Shown here: piece after piece, positions 1-8,362 of the stretch
How positions within the stretch are numbered: position 1 is the first letter of the stretch
How the letters are laid out: each line of letters starts with the position of its first letter
Assembly: GCA_963706875.1 (NCBI GenBank)
Contig: CAVPNW010000020.1
Span: forward strand, 1 to 64,000
Direction of reading: 5' to 3'
DNA from: Prado023 sp963706875
Lineage (GTDB): Bacteria; Actinomycetota; Actinomycetes; S36-B12; CAIYMF01
Length of the DNA: 64,000 nucleotides
The notes under the pieces: generated by a model
Seen by the model: the letters and a program-made list of their open reading frames with translations, nothing else
The model's database searches: none
What the model was told of the DNA's origin: nothing
Made by a program: the position numbers and the translations under genes

Positions 1-11
1 ATTCAGGGATC

Positions 12-97
12 CGGGATCGCGTCGGATCGCCGGGCACCGGCAGCACATCCGGTCGGATCTCGACGAACACGATCGGCGCAGACCCGACGCGATCCCG
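12..97. repeat. 14-bp perfect inverted repeat with a 58-bp loop
   Basis: Positions 12-25 (CGGGATCGCGTCGG) and 84-97 (CCGACGCGATCCCG) are exact reverse complements. The repeat lies just beyond the stop of the minus-strand hsp20 gene, so it could fold in the 3' tail of that transcript or belong to the neighbour outside the window. The loop is long for a classical terminator and no U-tract follows. No gene can be supported in positions 1-102. Confidence 0.6.
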
Positions 98-102
98 TGA
101 TG

Positions 103-549
103 TCAGCTGGCGTCCCCGGCCGTCACCGACACAGGTGCCGTTGCGCCGGAGTCGACGGCGATCTTGCGCGGCTTGGCCGCCTCAGCGACCGGCAGCGTGA
201 GCATCAGCACGCCGTTGGTGTACGACGCAGCGATGTTCTCCAGGTCGACGCCGTCACCGAGGGTCAACTGCCGGGCGAATGTCCCGGACACCCGTTCTGC
301 AGCGAGCCATTCGACACCCTCCGGGCCGGCCGCCCGCTGGGCGCGAATCGTCAGGACGCGACCGTCGACATCCACGTCGATCGACCCCGGGTCGATGCCC
401 GGCAGGTCGCAGAGCAGGACCCAGTGATCGCCGTCCCGGTAGAGGTCGATCGGCATGGCCCGCATCGCCTGCCCGAGGTCGACCGCCGATGTGAACATGC
501 GCTCCGCGAGCCGATCGAGGTCCCGGAACGGATCGAAGCGATTTGCCAC
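103..549 (-). CDS. Hsp20 / alpha-crystallin small heat-shock protein
   Basis: Cytoplasmic ATP-independent holdase chaperone that keeps unfolding proteins soluble. The product is 148 aa. A short N-terminal arm beginning MANRFDPFRDLDRL is followed by an alpha-crystallin domain at about residues 33-130 (DGDHWVLLCDLPGIDPGSID, then the NGVLMLTLPV strand) and a short tail. The GTG at 549 is preferred over the upstream GTG at 558 because the AGGAGG Shine-Dalgarno at 558-563 overlaps the upstream GTG and is 8 nt from the downstream one. A CIRCE operator lies about 40 bp upstream, so repression by HrcA is expected. It is transcribed alone. Confidence 0.92.
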   Translation of the reverse strand: MANRFDPFRDLDRLAERMFTSAVDLGQAMRAMPIDLYRDGDHWVLLCDLPGIDPGSIDVDVDGRVLTIRAQRAAGPEGVEWLAAERVSGTFARQLTLGDGVDLENIAASYTNGVLMLTLPVAEAAKPRKIAVDSGATAPVSVTAGDAS

Positions 550-587
550 CTCAACCACCTCCTCATGTCATGAGTGGCAGTTTCAGA

Positions 588-614
588 TTAGCACTCGACC
601 AGGTCGAGTGCCAG
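588..614 (-). promoter_or_regulatory. CIRCE operator (HrcA site) upstream of hsp20
   Basis: TTAGCACTC (588-596), nine bases, then GAGTGCCAG (606-614). The CIRCE consensus is TTAGCACTC-N9-GAGTGCTAA: the left half is perfect and the right half differs in two of the last three bases. The core GCACTCGACC-A-GGTCGAGTGC is a perfect inverted repeat. Its position upstream of a small heat-shock gene matches HrcA control of chaperones. HrcA itself is not in the window. Confidence 0.9.
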
Positions 615-715
615 CGATTCGCACAGAGGCGAACCCCCGTCCATGCGGTCGCGGATCCGGGTGGCGAAGCCGCCGAGCGTGGGCGCATCGGACCCACAGG
701 GCCCACCCACAGCCG

Positions 716-1765
716 TCAGGCGGTCAGGTCCTCGCCGCCGGCGTCGCCCGGCCCTGACCCGCCGAACGCCTCACCTGCGATCTCCAGCTCCGCAGCCTCC
801 CTGGCCAGCCTCTCGGCCGCCTCACGCTCACCGGCCTCATGATGCTCGCGAGTGCGCTGGGCCATCCGCTCGCGCATGGTCGCGCGGTCGAGGTGCATCG
901 GTTCGGTGGTGGCCAGGAAGTCAAGCATCACGCGGGTGAACCGCGACGGCTCGTCCATGTGCGGGAAGTGCTCAGACTGCTCGAAGATCTCCAGCCGACT
1001 GCCCGGGATCACCTCGTGGGCATGGTAGGCGTGAGCGACGGGGATGACCGTGTCGCGGGCCCCCCAGACGATCAGTGTGGGCCGGCCCTCGGTGAGGTAC
1101 AGCCGGTCCACGGCGCTCACGCGCTGTCCCCCGGGCTCCACGACGCTGCGCAGGGTGTGCACGAAAGCAGCTCGCGACGGGCTCTCGGACAGGCTCGAGT
1201 AGCCCCGGACGACCTCGACCGTCGAAGGGCGTGGGCGTGGGCGCACGGGCATGCGCGAGAGAACCCGGGAGGCGGCGACGCCCGCATTGCGCACATGTCG
1301 GTTGGCGATGATCGGCAGGACGAGCTCCACCCCGGGCATGGTGCCCGCGCGCAGGGCCTTGCTCACCTCACGGCCGAATCCCCCGCTGTCGACCAGGACG
1401 AGCCGCTCGGTGTGCTCGAAGTACTGGTAGGCGAACTGCATCGCCACCCCGCCTCCCAGGGAGTGGCCCACGATGGTCGCGCGATCGTGACCGAGGGTGT
1501 CCATCAGGTCGCGGATCTGGGTCGCGAAGCCGCCCAGGGAGTAGTCCGCACCGGGCACGTCCGAGGCGCCGTGGCCGTAGAGGTCGGGTGCGATGACATG
1601 GACGTGCTCGGACAGCGCAGGGATCACCGGGTCCCAGGTCGCGCTGCTGCTGGTGATCCCATGGATGAGCATGAGCACCGGCAGGGTGGGGTCACCGGCA
1701 ACCCGGTAGGCCACCCGATGGCCATGGATGATGGCCTCGGCTCGGTGCACCGGCTCCTGCTGCAT
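716..1765 (-). CDS. alpha/beta-fold hydrolase
   Basis: A 349-aa cytoplasmic alpha/beta hydrolase. The oxyanion-loop motif LMLIHGITSSS is near residue 32, the nucleophile elbow GHSLGGG places the catalytic Ser at 102, the acid is probably Asp238 in VWGARDTVIP, and the base is His266 in SEHFPHMDEP. A helical cap lies between residues 140 and 215. The last 70 residues form a charged Arg/Glu/Ala-rich helix that is longer than usual for the family. The ATG at 1765 has a GAGGAGG ribosome site about 5 nt away. Substrate is unknown; esterase, epoxide-hydrolase-like and lactonase activities all fit the fold. Confidence 0.85.
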   Translation of the reverse strand: MQQEPVHRAEAIIHGHRVAYRVAGDPTLPVLMLIHGITSSSATWDPVIPALSEHVHVIAPDLYGHGASDVPGADYSLGGFATQIRDLMDTLGHDRATIVGHSLGGGVAMQFAYQYFEHTERLVLVDSGGFGREVSKALRAGTMPGVELVLPIIANRHVRNAGVAASRVLSRMPVRPRPRPSTVEVVRGYSSLSESPSRAAFVHTLRSVVEPGGQRVSAVDRLYLTEGRPTLIVWGARDTVIPVAHAYHAHEVIPGSRLEIFEQSEHFPHMDEPSRFTRVMLDFLATTEPMHLDRATMRERMAQRTREHHEAGEREAAERLAREAAELEIAGEAFGGSGPGDAGGEDLTA

Positions 1766-1853
1766 CGCGCCTCCTCGGGGCCACCTGGACCAGGGGCCGT
1801 CTCAAGAGTGCCAGTCGACCCCCTGCAGGGTCACACCGCCCCCGGACTCCGCG

Positions 1854-3104
1854 TCAGCCGAGCACGACCCAGCCGAGCACGGCGCACCCCAGGACGACGA
1901 GGTGCGGCGCCACCCGGAACGTGAGCAGCGCGACGAATGCGGCGGCCGCAAGCAGGAACTCGGCCCAACCGGTGATCCCCGACACCCAGACCGGGTCGTA
2001 GAGGGCCGCGCCCAGCAGCCCGACGACCGCGGCGTTCACGGCCGCGAGCGCCCGGCGCACGCGCACGTCGCCGGCGAGCCGGTGCCAGTGCCCGAGGACC
2101 CCCACCACAAGCAAGTAGCCGGGCAGGAAGATGGCGATGATCGCGCCGACCCCGAGAAGCGGGCCTCCCGCCGCCGCGCCGAGATACCCGGCGAAGGTGA
2201 ACAGGGGCCCGGGGACCGCGTTCGCAAGGCCGTAGCCGGCCACGAAGTCCGCCTGCGTCACCGCACCTGAGCCGACCACGACCTCCTCGAGCATCGGCAG
2301 CACGACGTGCCCGCCGCCGAAGACCAGCGCCCCTGCCCGGTAGAAGCCCGCCAGCAGGACCAGCCAGTCAGCCGGCCACGCCCGTGCCAGGGCGGGAAGG
2401 CCGATGAGCAGCACGACGAACGTCGTGAGCGCAGCCGTCGGCACCCACCGGGGCATCGAGGTCGACACCTGGGCCGAGTCCACGGGGCCTGCACGCATGC
2501 GGGGGTCGCGTACCAGCGCCAGGCCCAGCAGGGCAGCGATGACCAGCACCAACGACGGCATCCAGACCGTGGGCACCGCCAGGACGGCAACAGCCGAAGC
2601 CGCCGCCACCCCTGCCAGCAGCCAGCCCACGCACAGGCTGCGCGCCATCTGCACAACGGCCTGCGCCACCACGGCCACGGCAGCAACCTTCAAGCCGGCC
2701 ACCACCCCCGCGGGCACTGTCACGCCACCGCCAACGGCCAGGCCGGCCCCGATCAGCAGGACCGCCGACGGCGCCGTGAAGCCCAGCCAGGCGCGCACCG
2801 AGCCACCGAGACCAGCGCGCTGCAGCCCGATGCCCATCCCGACCTGCGAGCTCGCGGGCCCGGGCAGGAACTGCGCGAGCGCCACGAGATCGGCGTACTG
2901 GGACTCCCCCAGCCAACGACGTCGCTCGACGAACTCCGTGCGGAAGAAGCCCAGATGCGCCACAGGCCCGCCGAAGGAGGTCAGGCCCAGGCCGAGGAAG
3001 GCCCGACCGACCCCGGCGTCGGGGTCCGCCCCTCCCCCGGGAATGGCCTCAGCGGGGGGCTGCACGGGGGGCACGAGCACATCATGGCCCACCCGGCACG
3101 ACAA
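1854..3104 (-). CDS. chrA: ChrA-family chromate transporter, two-domain form
   Basis: Predicted inner-membrane transporter of the CHR family, which exports chromate or related anions. It is about 416 aa, close to the long two-domain CHR size. The first CHR repeat has the signature FGGPVAHLGFFR at about residues 44-55 and FLPGPASSQ at about 79-87. The second repeat begins near FGGGHVVLPMLEE at about 260. About ten hydrophobic segments are visible. The longest frame starts at a TTG (3104), but GTG codons at 3092, 3080, 3074 and 3065 are possible, so the N-terminus is uncertain. It is divergent from the subtilase gene. Chromate as substrate is inferred from family only. Confidence 0.85.
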   Translation of the reverse strand: MSCRVGHDVLVPPVQPPAEAIPGGGADPDAGVGRAFLGLGLTSFGGPVAHLGFFRTEFVERRRWLGESQYADLVALAQFLPGPASSQVGMGIGLQRAGLGGSVRAWLGFTAPSAVLLIGAGLAVGGGVTVPAGVVAGLKVAAVAVVAQAVVQMARSLCVGWLLAGVAAASAVAVLAVPTVWMPSLVLVIAALLGLALVRDPRMRAGPVDSAQVSTSMPRWVPTAALTTFVVLLIGLPALARAWPADWLVLLAGFYRAGALVFGGGHVVLPMLEEVVVGSGAVTQADFVAGYGLANAVPGPLFTFAGYLGAAAGGPLLGVGAIIAIFLPGYLLVVGVLGHWHRLAGDVRVRRALAAVNAAVVGLLGAALYDPVWVSGITGWAEFLLAAAAFVALLTFRVAPHLVVLGCAVLGWVVLG

Positions 3105-3213
3105 CGGGTTTAGGTCGCCTTAGCCTGACCGAACGACACCGCGGGACGCCCTTGCCCCTCTGGGCCCCCATACTTGTCCCAGAACGCCGCATCCATCCCC
3201 CGAGGAGCCTGCC

Positions 3214-4785
3214 GTGCCCCGGTTCACCCGCCCGCTGGTTGCGGGCGTCGCGGCCATGGCCCTGCTTGCAGGCATGTCTCCGGCCTCGGCCGACGAGTCA
3301 GCTCCCGGAGTCCAGCAGCCGGGCGATCCTGTGACCGTCGAGGGGCTCGGCCCGGACGTGACCCTGCCGGTACCGGCACAGGACGTGACCGACACCGATG
3401 AGAGCCTGCGCTCCACCGGCAATGAGGTCTCGGTGCTCGTGGACGACGGGTCGGGGTCTCCCACGGTCACCAAGCTGCGCGCCGACTCGCCTGCCGAGGC
3501 CGCGGAGCTGGCTGCCAGCCTCGATGCACAGCCGGGCGTTGTCGCCGCCCCCACAACACGGCTGCGGGCCTTCGAGGCAGTCAACCCCGAGCCCCTGGCA
3601 CCGTCGCAGTGGAACCTGCCGATGGTGGGGGCCACCGACGCCTGGGCGGTCAGCCAGGGCACAGGAGTCATCGTCGCGGTCATCGACACGGGCGTGGACG
3701 GTGCGCATCCCGACCTCGCCGGACGGGTCCTGCCCGAGATCGATCTCCTGCCCGAGGTGACCCCCGCGCCCGAGCAGAACGGGCACGGCACCCGGGTGGC
3801 CAGCATCATCTCCGGCTCCCTCAACGCGGTCGGCATGGCGGGCATCGCACCGCAGACCAGCATCCTCCCGGTGTCAGCGCTCGATCCCGCGGGCTACGGC
3901 GACAGCAGCACCGTCGCGCGGGGCATCATCGCCGCTGCGGATGCCGGGGCGCGGGTCATCAACCTCTCCCTCGGGGGCCCGGACCAGGATCCCGTCCTGG
4001 ATCAGGCCTGCGCCTACGCGTTCGCACGGGGTGCGGTCGTGGTCGCGGCAGGCGGCAACAGCTACCTGACCGGCAACCAGGTGCAGTACCCGGCGGCGTC
4101 GCCCAACGTCCTGGCGGTGGCCTCGGTGGACCGGACAGGCAACCCCTCTGGGTTCTCAAACACGGGCCCGCACATCGACCTCGCCGCCCCCGGGGAGGGC
4201 GTCCTGGCCGCTCTGCCCGGTGGCGGCTACAACGAGGAGTCCGGCACGTCGTTCGCCGCACCCCATGTCGCCGCCGCAGTCGCCCTTGTCCTGTCCGCCA
4301 ATCCCGGGCTCAACGCCGCAGAGGCTGCCTCGGTGGTGCAGATGACGGCCGCCGACGACATCAGCGGCAACGGGCGCGACAACCAGCTCGGCCAGGGCGT
4401 CGTCCGTGCGGACCGGGCCGTCGCCGGTGCGGTGACGATGACCTCGTCGGGACTTCCAGCGACCGCCCGCGTCCGGCTCCGGGGCTTCAACGCCCTGGGT
4501 GAGCCGGGACGTCGCGGGCAGCCCACAACCTTCACCGTGCAGGTCCAGGCCCGGTACCCGGACAAGGTGTGGCGCGGGGATCCCGTCCCCACGCTCGTGC
4601 GCTTCGAGTTCCGGCCCTCCGGGTCCAGGAAGTACCGACAGGTCGCTGTGGTGGCCTCCGGCGCCGACGGCAGGGCGACCCTGCAGGCGGTACCGCCCCG
4701 CAGCGGCAAGTGGCGGGCCCGCGTCCAGCAGCCGAACGGACGCTGGAGCGTCAGTGGATCGGACCACCTGAAGGTCCGTCGCTGA
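3214..4785 (+). CDS. secreted subtilisin-like serine protease (S8)
   Basis: Exported 523-aa subtilase. A signal peptide (residues 1-26, hydrophobic core GVAAMALLAG, ASA-type cleavage site) is followed by a pro-region at about 70-120 and the S8 catalytic domain at about 150-400. The triad is visible: Asp158 (AVIDTGVDGAHPD), His191 (NGHGTRVASI), Ser346 (SGTSFAAPHVA), with Asn282 as oxyanion residue. A C-terminal domain of about 110 residues is beta-rich and lacks a membrane anchor, unlike mycosins. The GTG start at 3214 has GAGGAG 6 nt upstream. The glycerophosphodiesterase gene follows one base after the stop. Confidence 0.93.
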   Translation: MPRFTRPLVAGVAAMALLAGMSPASADESAPGVQQPGDPVTVEGLGPDVTLPVPAQDVTDTDESLRSTGNEVSVLVDDGSGSPTVTKLRADSPAEAAELAASLDAQPGVVAAPTTRLRAFEAVNPEPLAPSQWNLPMVGATDAWAVSQGTGVIVAVIDTGVDGAHPDLAGRVLPEIDLLPEVTPAPEQNGHGTRVASIISGSLNAVGMAGIAPQTSILPVSALDPAGYGDSSTVARGIIAAADAGARVINLSLGGPDQDPVLDQACAYAFARGAVVVAAGGNSYLTGNQVQYPAASPNVLAVASVDRTGNPSGFSNTGPHIDLAAPGEGVLAALPGGGYNEESGTSFAAPHVAAAVALVLSANPGLNAAEAASVVQMTAADDISGNGRDNQLGQGVVRADRAVAGAVTMTSSGLPATARVRLRGFNALGEPGRRGQPTTFTVQVQARYPDKVWRGDPVPTLVRFEFRPSGSRKYRQVAVVASGADGRATLQAVPPRSGKWRARVQQPNGRWSVSGSDHLKVRR

Positions 4786-4786
4786 G

Positions 4787-5539
4787 GTGCCGCGCCCGAC
4801 CCATCCCTTCCTCGCGGGCGCCCATCCACTGGCGCTGGCCCATCGTGGAGGAGCGGCCGAATCCGCCGAGAACTCCCCCACCGCCTTCCAGCACGCCGTG
4901 GATCTCGGCTACCGCTGGATCGAGACCGATGTGCGCGCCACGATCGATGGGCACGCCATCGTCTTCCACGACGCCACGATGGACCGGACCACCAACGCCG
5001 GTGGCGCGGTGTCCGCACTGCCGCTGGCCGAGGTCCGGTCGGCTCGGTTGGCCGACGGCCAGGCCCCCCTCACCCTGGCCGAGGCGCTCCAGCGGTGGCC
5101 CTCGGTCCACTTCAACGTCGACGTGAAGTCCGACGACGCGGTCGCGCCCTTCCTGCGGGCCGTGGCCGACGCCGAGGCCTGGGACCGGGTGTGCGCCGCA
5201 GCGTTCTCCACCGCCCGACTCACCACCCTCAGGCGGCAGGCAGGGCCCCGGCTGGCGACCTCGATGGGGCCCTCGGAGGTCACCCGCCTGGTCCTGGGAA
5301 CGCCCCACCACTCCCCCGCGTGTGCGGCACAGGTCCCGCATCGCGCCCGGGGCATCCCGGTCGTGACCCGGCGCCTGGTCCAGCGGGCCCACCGCCGAGG
5401 CGTGCAGGTGCACGTCTGGACGATCAACGACCCCGTCGAGATGGCCAGCCTGTTGGACCTCGGGGTCGACGGGCTGGTCACCGACCGTCCCTCCGCGCTG
5501 CGCGACGTCCTGGTCCGACGGGGGTCCTGGGTCACCTAG
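4787..5539 (+). CDS. glycerophosphodiester phosphodiesterase
   Basis: Hydrolyses glycerophosphodiesters to glycerol-3-phosphate and an alcohol. The 250-aa TIM-barrel protein shows the GDPD metal/catalytic set: His19-Arg20 in LALAHRGGAAESAENS, Glu28, Glu46 and Asp48 in WIETDVRAT, and His61-Asp62 in VFHDATMDRTT. The C-terminal VHVWTINDPVEM and GLVTDRPS motifs complete the barrel. There is no signal peptide, so it is probably cytoplasmic. The GTG start at 4787 is one base after the subtilase stop, which implies co-transcription. Its ribosome site is weak, so translational coupling is plausible. Confidence 0.9.
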   Translation: MPRPTHPFLAGAHPLALAHRGGAAESAENSPTAFQHAVDLGYRWIETDVRATIDGHAIVFHDATMDRTTNAGGAVSALPLAEVRSARLADGQAPLTLAEALQRWPSVHFNVDVKSDDAVAPFLRAVADAEAWDRVCAAAFSTARLTTLRRQAGPRLATSMGPSEVTRLVLGTPHHSPACAAQVPHRARGIPVVTRRLVQRAHRRGVQVHVWTINDPVEMASLLDLGVDGLVTDRPSALRDVLVRRGSWVT

Positions 5540-5686
5540 CCGGGACTTGTGCCACACGCCGACCTCAGGACCGCTAGCATGAGGCAGTTCCGGGACCTCG
5601 GCCAGGGGAATCGTGCCCACAGCGCGTGCCTTCACCTCCAGGACGTCCATCCGCGAATCTCGCGCGTTTGGGGTGCACGGTGCTGG

Positions 5687-5713
5687 GGAATGAAGAAGTG
5701 GTCAATCAGTGTT
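5687..5713 (+). promoter_or_regulatory. sigma-R/SigH-type promoter of rbpA
   Basis: GGAAT at 5687-5691, 19 bases, then GTT at 5711-5713 fit the oxidative-stress ECF sigma consensus (GGAAT-N18/19-GTT) of Streptomyces SigR and mycobacterial SigH. It lies about 78 bp upstream of the rbpA start. rbpA is a known member of that regulon in Streptomyces. The remainder of 5540-5791 holds no other recognisable element. Confidence 0.7.
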
Positions 5714-5791
5714 ACCCACTTGTGCGGCTGTACCCAGCCGCCGGGTGCGTGACCTGCCCGATCGGGCACACACGCGGAAAGGCACTACATC

Positions 5792-6148
5792 ATGGGCAAC
5801 GGCGCTGTTCGCGGCACGCGACTGGGATCCACCAGCTACGAGAGCGACGCGGGCGTGGACTTCGCGACCCGGCAGATGACCACCTACGACTGCGCAGCGG
5901 GCCACGCGACCACGCTGCCCTTCTCCGACGAGGCCGAGATCCCCTTCGACTGGGAGTGCGCCACCTGCGGCGGGCCGGCCGTCCTGCGCGACGGTGTCGA
6001 GCCCGAGCGCAAGCCGGAGAAGCACGTGCGGACCCACTGGGACATGCTGCTCGAGCGGCGCACCCTGGCTGAGCTCGAGGAGGTCCTCGAGGAGCGCCTC
6101 GACGTCCTGCGCGAGATGCGTGGCGAGGAGATCCGCCGCTCCGCGTGA
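5792..6148 (+). CDS. rbpA: RNA polymerase-binding protein RbpA
   Basis: Actinobacteria-specific transcription factor that binds RNA polymerase and the group 1/2 sigma factor and stabilises the open complex. It is 118 aa (typically about 110-125). The N-terminal tail (MGNGAVRGTRLGSTSYESD) precedes the zinc/core domain with Cys pairs in YDCAAGHATTLPF and WECATCGGPA, a basic linker (ERKPEKHVRTHWDMLLERR), and the C-terminal sigma-interacting helix (LEEVLEERLDVLREM). A GGAAAGG ribosome site precedes the ATG. An oxidative-stress-type promoter lies upstream, and the gene converges with fxsA. Confidence 0.97.
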   Translation: MGNGAVRGTRLGSTSYESDAGVDFATRQMTTYDCAAGHATTLPFSDEAEIPFDWECATCGGPAVLRDGVEPERKPEKHVRTHWDMLLERRTLAELEEVLEERLDVLREMRGEEIRRSA

Positions 6149-6152
6149 TCGG

Positions 6153-6677
6153 CTAGTCGTCCGTACCGGCGATCTCGCCGCGTACGACCCTCGGACCGGG
6201 TTCCGGCTCACCGCCGGCCCGGTCCGTTGCATGTCCGCCCGACGGATCCGCGGGAGTCGCCTCCCCCTCCACGACCTGGCCCGGGATCACATCGCCGGGG
6301 ACAACCGTCGTGCGCTGGGCGCCGGAGGCGTCGGTCACGGTGATCACCGAGACCCCACGCGCGCGCATGGCAGCCTCCGTGCTGCGCAGCACGTGCCCGG
6401 AGACCCATCGTTGGATGGGGGGGACCAGCAGGGCCAGGCCCACGAGGTCGAGCACCAGCCCGGGCAGGGCGATGAAGGTCCCGGCAGCGATCCGCCACCC
6501 GCGCGCCGGCGGCAGGCTGCGGGCGCCCCACCGGATCACGGCAAGGCCGGCCACCACATCGAGGAACAGCACCAGCAGCGCCACCGCGCCGCCGAACGCG
6601 TCGACGAGGGCGAGGACCGCGGCAACCTCCGCGACAGTCAGCAGCGCGAGGAACGCGAGCGTGAGGAAACGTGCCAT
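6153..6677 (-). CDS. fxsA: FxsA-family cytoplasmic membrane protein
   Basis: Small integral membrane protein of the FxsA family, first known in E. coli as a suppressor of phage T7 F exclusion; its normal role is unclear. In this 174-aa product, hydrophobic segments lie at about residues 5-25, 28-47 and 68-86. The family signature LPGLVLDLVGLALLVPP is at about 71-87. The last 60 residues form a soluble acidic tail. The ATG at 6677 is immediately after the stop of the upstream mannose-synthase gene, so the two are one transcription unit, an arrangement common in actinobacteria near rbpA. Confidence 0.88.
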   Translation of the reverse strand: MARFLTLAFLALLTVAEVAAVLALVDAFGGAVALLVLFLDVVAGLAVIRWGARSLPPARGWRIAAGTFIALPGLVLDLVGLALLVPPIQRWVSGHVLRSTEAAMRARGVSVITVTDASGAQRTTVVPGDVIPGQVVEGEATPADPSGGHATDRAGGEPEPGPRVVRGEIAGTDD

Positions 6678-7478
6678 CTATCGGCCTCCTGCCGCCGCGC
6701 GCCGGGCTGCCCGCGCCTGGCGGCGGCGCCGAACAGCGGCCCGTGCCTTCTCGGTCCGTTCCTGCGCACCCCACACGGTGACCCGCCACAGGGCCTCACG
6801 CACGATGCTCCCGCTCATCTTCGAGGTTCCGTACTCACGTTCCACGAACGTGATCGGGACCTCGACGACGCGCATCCCGGAACCGACGGTGCGTCGGGCC
6901 ATGTCGACCTGGAAGCAGTACCCCTGGGACGCCACGTTGTGCAGCTCGAGCGCGCGCAGCGTGCTGGCGCGGAACACCCGGTACCCGCCCGTCGCGTCGT
7001 GCAACGGGACGTCGAGGGCCAACCGGGTGTAGGCGTTGCCACCGCGGGAGAGGAACTCCCGGGACTTGGGCCAGTTGACGACCTCCCCGCCGGGGATCCA
7101 GCGGGAGCCCAGCACGAGGTCGGCCCCGCGCAGGGCGTCGAGCATGGCGGGCAGCTGCTCGGGCTGGTGCGAGCCGTCGGCATCCATCTCGATCAGTACC
7201 TCGTAGCCGCGCTCCAGGCCCCAGGCGAATCCGGCCATGTAGGCCGCGGCCAGGCCCTCCTTGCCGAGGCGGTGCAGGACGTGGATGTGCTCGTCGGCTG
7301 CCGCAAGCTCATCGGCGATGGCCCCCGTGCCGTCCGGCGAGTTGTCGTCGGCCACGAGGATGTCGGCCTCCGGCACGGCTGCGCGGACGCGTCCGGTGAT
7401 ACGCGCGACGTTCTCCATCTCGTTGTACGTCGGGATGATCACCAGGATCCGGCCGAGGTCGGCGAACTGCTCATTCAC
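6678..7478 (-). CDS. polyprenol-phosphate mannosyltransferase (Ppm1/DPM-type GT2)
   Basis: Transfers mannose from GDP-mannose to polyprenyl phosphate, giving the donor for lipoarabinomannan-type glycans and protein O-mannosylation. The GT2 domain shows IIPTYNEMENV, the nucleotide motif ADDNSPDGT, the metal motif EMDADGSHQPEQ, GSRWIPGG, and the basic DPM-type region FVEREYGTSKMSG. The C-terminus is a run of Arg/Ala and lacks a membrane domain. A GTG at 7478 lies 6 nt after GACAAT, a -10-like hexamer, suggesting a leaderless start. A longer form from GTG 7508 is possible. In mycobacteria this enzyme cooperates with or is fused to Lnt, which is encoded 3 kb away. Confidence 0.9.
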   Translation of the reverse strand: MNEQFADLGRILVIIPTYNEMENVARITGRVRAAVPEADILVADDNSPDGTGAIADELAAADEHIHVLHRLGKEGLAAAYMAGFAWGLERGYEVLIEMDADGSHQPEQLPAMLDALRGADLVLGSRWIPGGEVVNWPKSREFLSRGGNAYTRLALDVPLHDATGGYRVFRASTLRALELHNVASQGYCFQVDMARRTVGSGMRVVEVPITFVEREYGTSKMSGSIVREALWRVTVWGAQERTEKARAAVRRRRQARAARRAAAGGR

Positions 7479-7527
7479 CCGACCATTGTCCCATGAGCCC
7501 CGCACCACCCGATGCGGTCGATCGCGG

Positions 7528-7788
7528 TCAGCGGGCGGCGCGGCGGGCCTTGCGGCGCCGACGACGGCGCATCACTCCGAGGCCGAACCAGATCAGGGCT
7601 CCTACCAACGCCACGACGATCGTGTAGAGCCACACCGGCCAGGTGAAGTCCCAGAAGAGGAACTGGAGGGTGACCGGTTGCGTGTTCTGGAGGACGAAGA
7701 CCAGCAGGACGCCCAACCCGCCGATCGTCGCAATCGCACCAGCACCCAAGCCGCCCTTGGCTTCCGTGGCATCCGTGTCCAGGTCCAT
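7528..7788 (-). CDS. LapA-domain small membrane protein
   Basis: An 86-aa protein with two transmembrane helices (about residues 18-35 and 48-70), the LapA/DUF1049 motif VLQNTQPVTLQFLFWDFTWP between them, and a very basic tail (MRRRRRRKARRAAR) that should lie in the cytoplasm. E. coli LapA takes part in lipopolysaccharide assembly control, a role that cannot apply in a Gram-positive, so the function here is unknown. GGGGAG precedes the ATG. It is separated from ppm by about 50 bp on the same strand. Confidence 0.85.
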   Translation of the reverse strand: MDLDTDATEAKGGLGAGAIATIGGLGVLLVFVLQNTQPVTLQFLFWDFTWPVWLYTIVVALVGALIWFGLGVMRRRRRRKARRAAR

Positions 7789-7955
7789 CGCACTCCCCTA
7801 CCGCTCAAGGGGCTCCGCCCGGTTGGCGAGCCCGATCGGCCTTCAGCGCCAGTGTGCCAGAGCAGGTGGGTCGCGTGAGGGATCTGGCGACTCCAGGATG
7901 CGCTCCTGCCGCGGGCTGGTAGCGTCGCACGCATCGGCAAGGAGAGGGAACCACC

Positions 7956-8336
7956 ATGGCACGCAGGGTACGGATCGGTCGGGTGGCGGACTTCCCCGTG
8001 GGGGCCGTCACCGAGGTGGAGGTCGAGGGCACCAAGGTGATCGTCGTTCAGGACGCCGAGGGTCTGTGCGCCGCGCACAACAAGTGCCCGCACCTCGGCC
8101 TGTCGCTGACCTCGGGTCCCGGCGGGCGCAAGTACGCCGATGGGGTCATCCAGTGCCCGTGGCACAACTCCCGGTTCGTGGTCCGCAGTGGCGAGAACCT
8201 GGACTGGACACCCGGTGTCGCCGGTCGCTCGGTGCCCGCGTGGTCGCGCAAAGTCATCTCCGCGGGGCGCAAACCGGCGCCACTGACCACTTACCCCGTC
8301 ATCGTCGAGGACGACGAGGTCTTCGTCGAGCTGTGA
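7956..8336 (+). CDS. Rieske [2Fe-2S] protein, ferredoxin type
   Basis: A 126-aa soluble Rieske-domain protein. The cluster ligands are Cys44 and His46 in NKCPHLGLSL and Cys67 and His70 in IQCPWHNSRF, giving the CxH-N20-CxxH pattern. It probably carries electrons to an oxygenase or reductase, but no partner gene is adjacent. It lacks a signal peptide or membrane segment. AGGAGAGGG lies a few bases before the ATG. A short hairpin overlapping the stop codon separates it from the convergent propeller gene. Confidence 0.9.
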   Translation: MARRVRIGRVADFPVGAVTEVEVEGTKVIVVQDAEGLCAAHNKCPHLGLSLTSGPGGRKYADGVIQCPWHNSRFVVRSGENLDWTPGVAGRSVPAWSRKVISAGRKPAPLTTYPVIVEDDEVFVEL

Positions 8337-8357
8337 GCCCCTGATCCGTGGGGGTCA
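8334..8357. terminator. short hairpin between convergent genes
   Basis: TGAGCCCC (8334-8341) and GGGGGTCA (8350-8357) pair with one mismatch around an 8-nt loop, between the Rieske gene and the convergent propeller gene. It could serve transcripts from both sides. No U-tract is present, as is usual in actinobacteria. Confidence 0.4.
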
Positions 8358-8362
8358 GCCCG

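Noticed and set aside
3110..3128. DtxR/IdeR-like iron box between the ChrA-type gene and the subtilase
   Set aside because: TTAGGTCGCCTTAGCCTGA matches about 13 of 19 consensus positions, but its symmetry is poor and neither neighbour is an iron gene.
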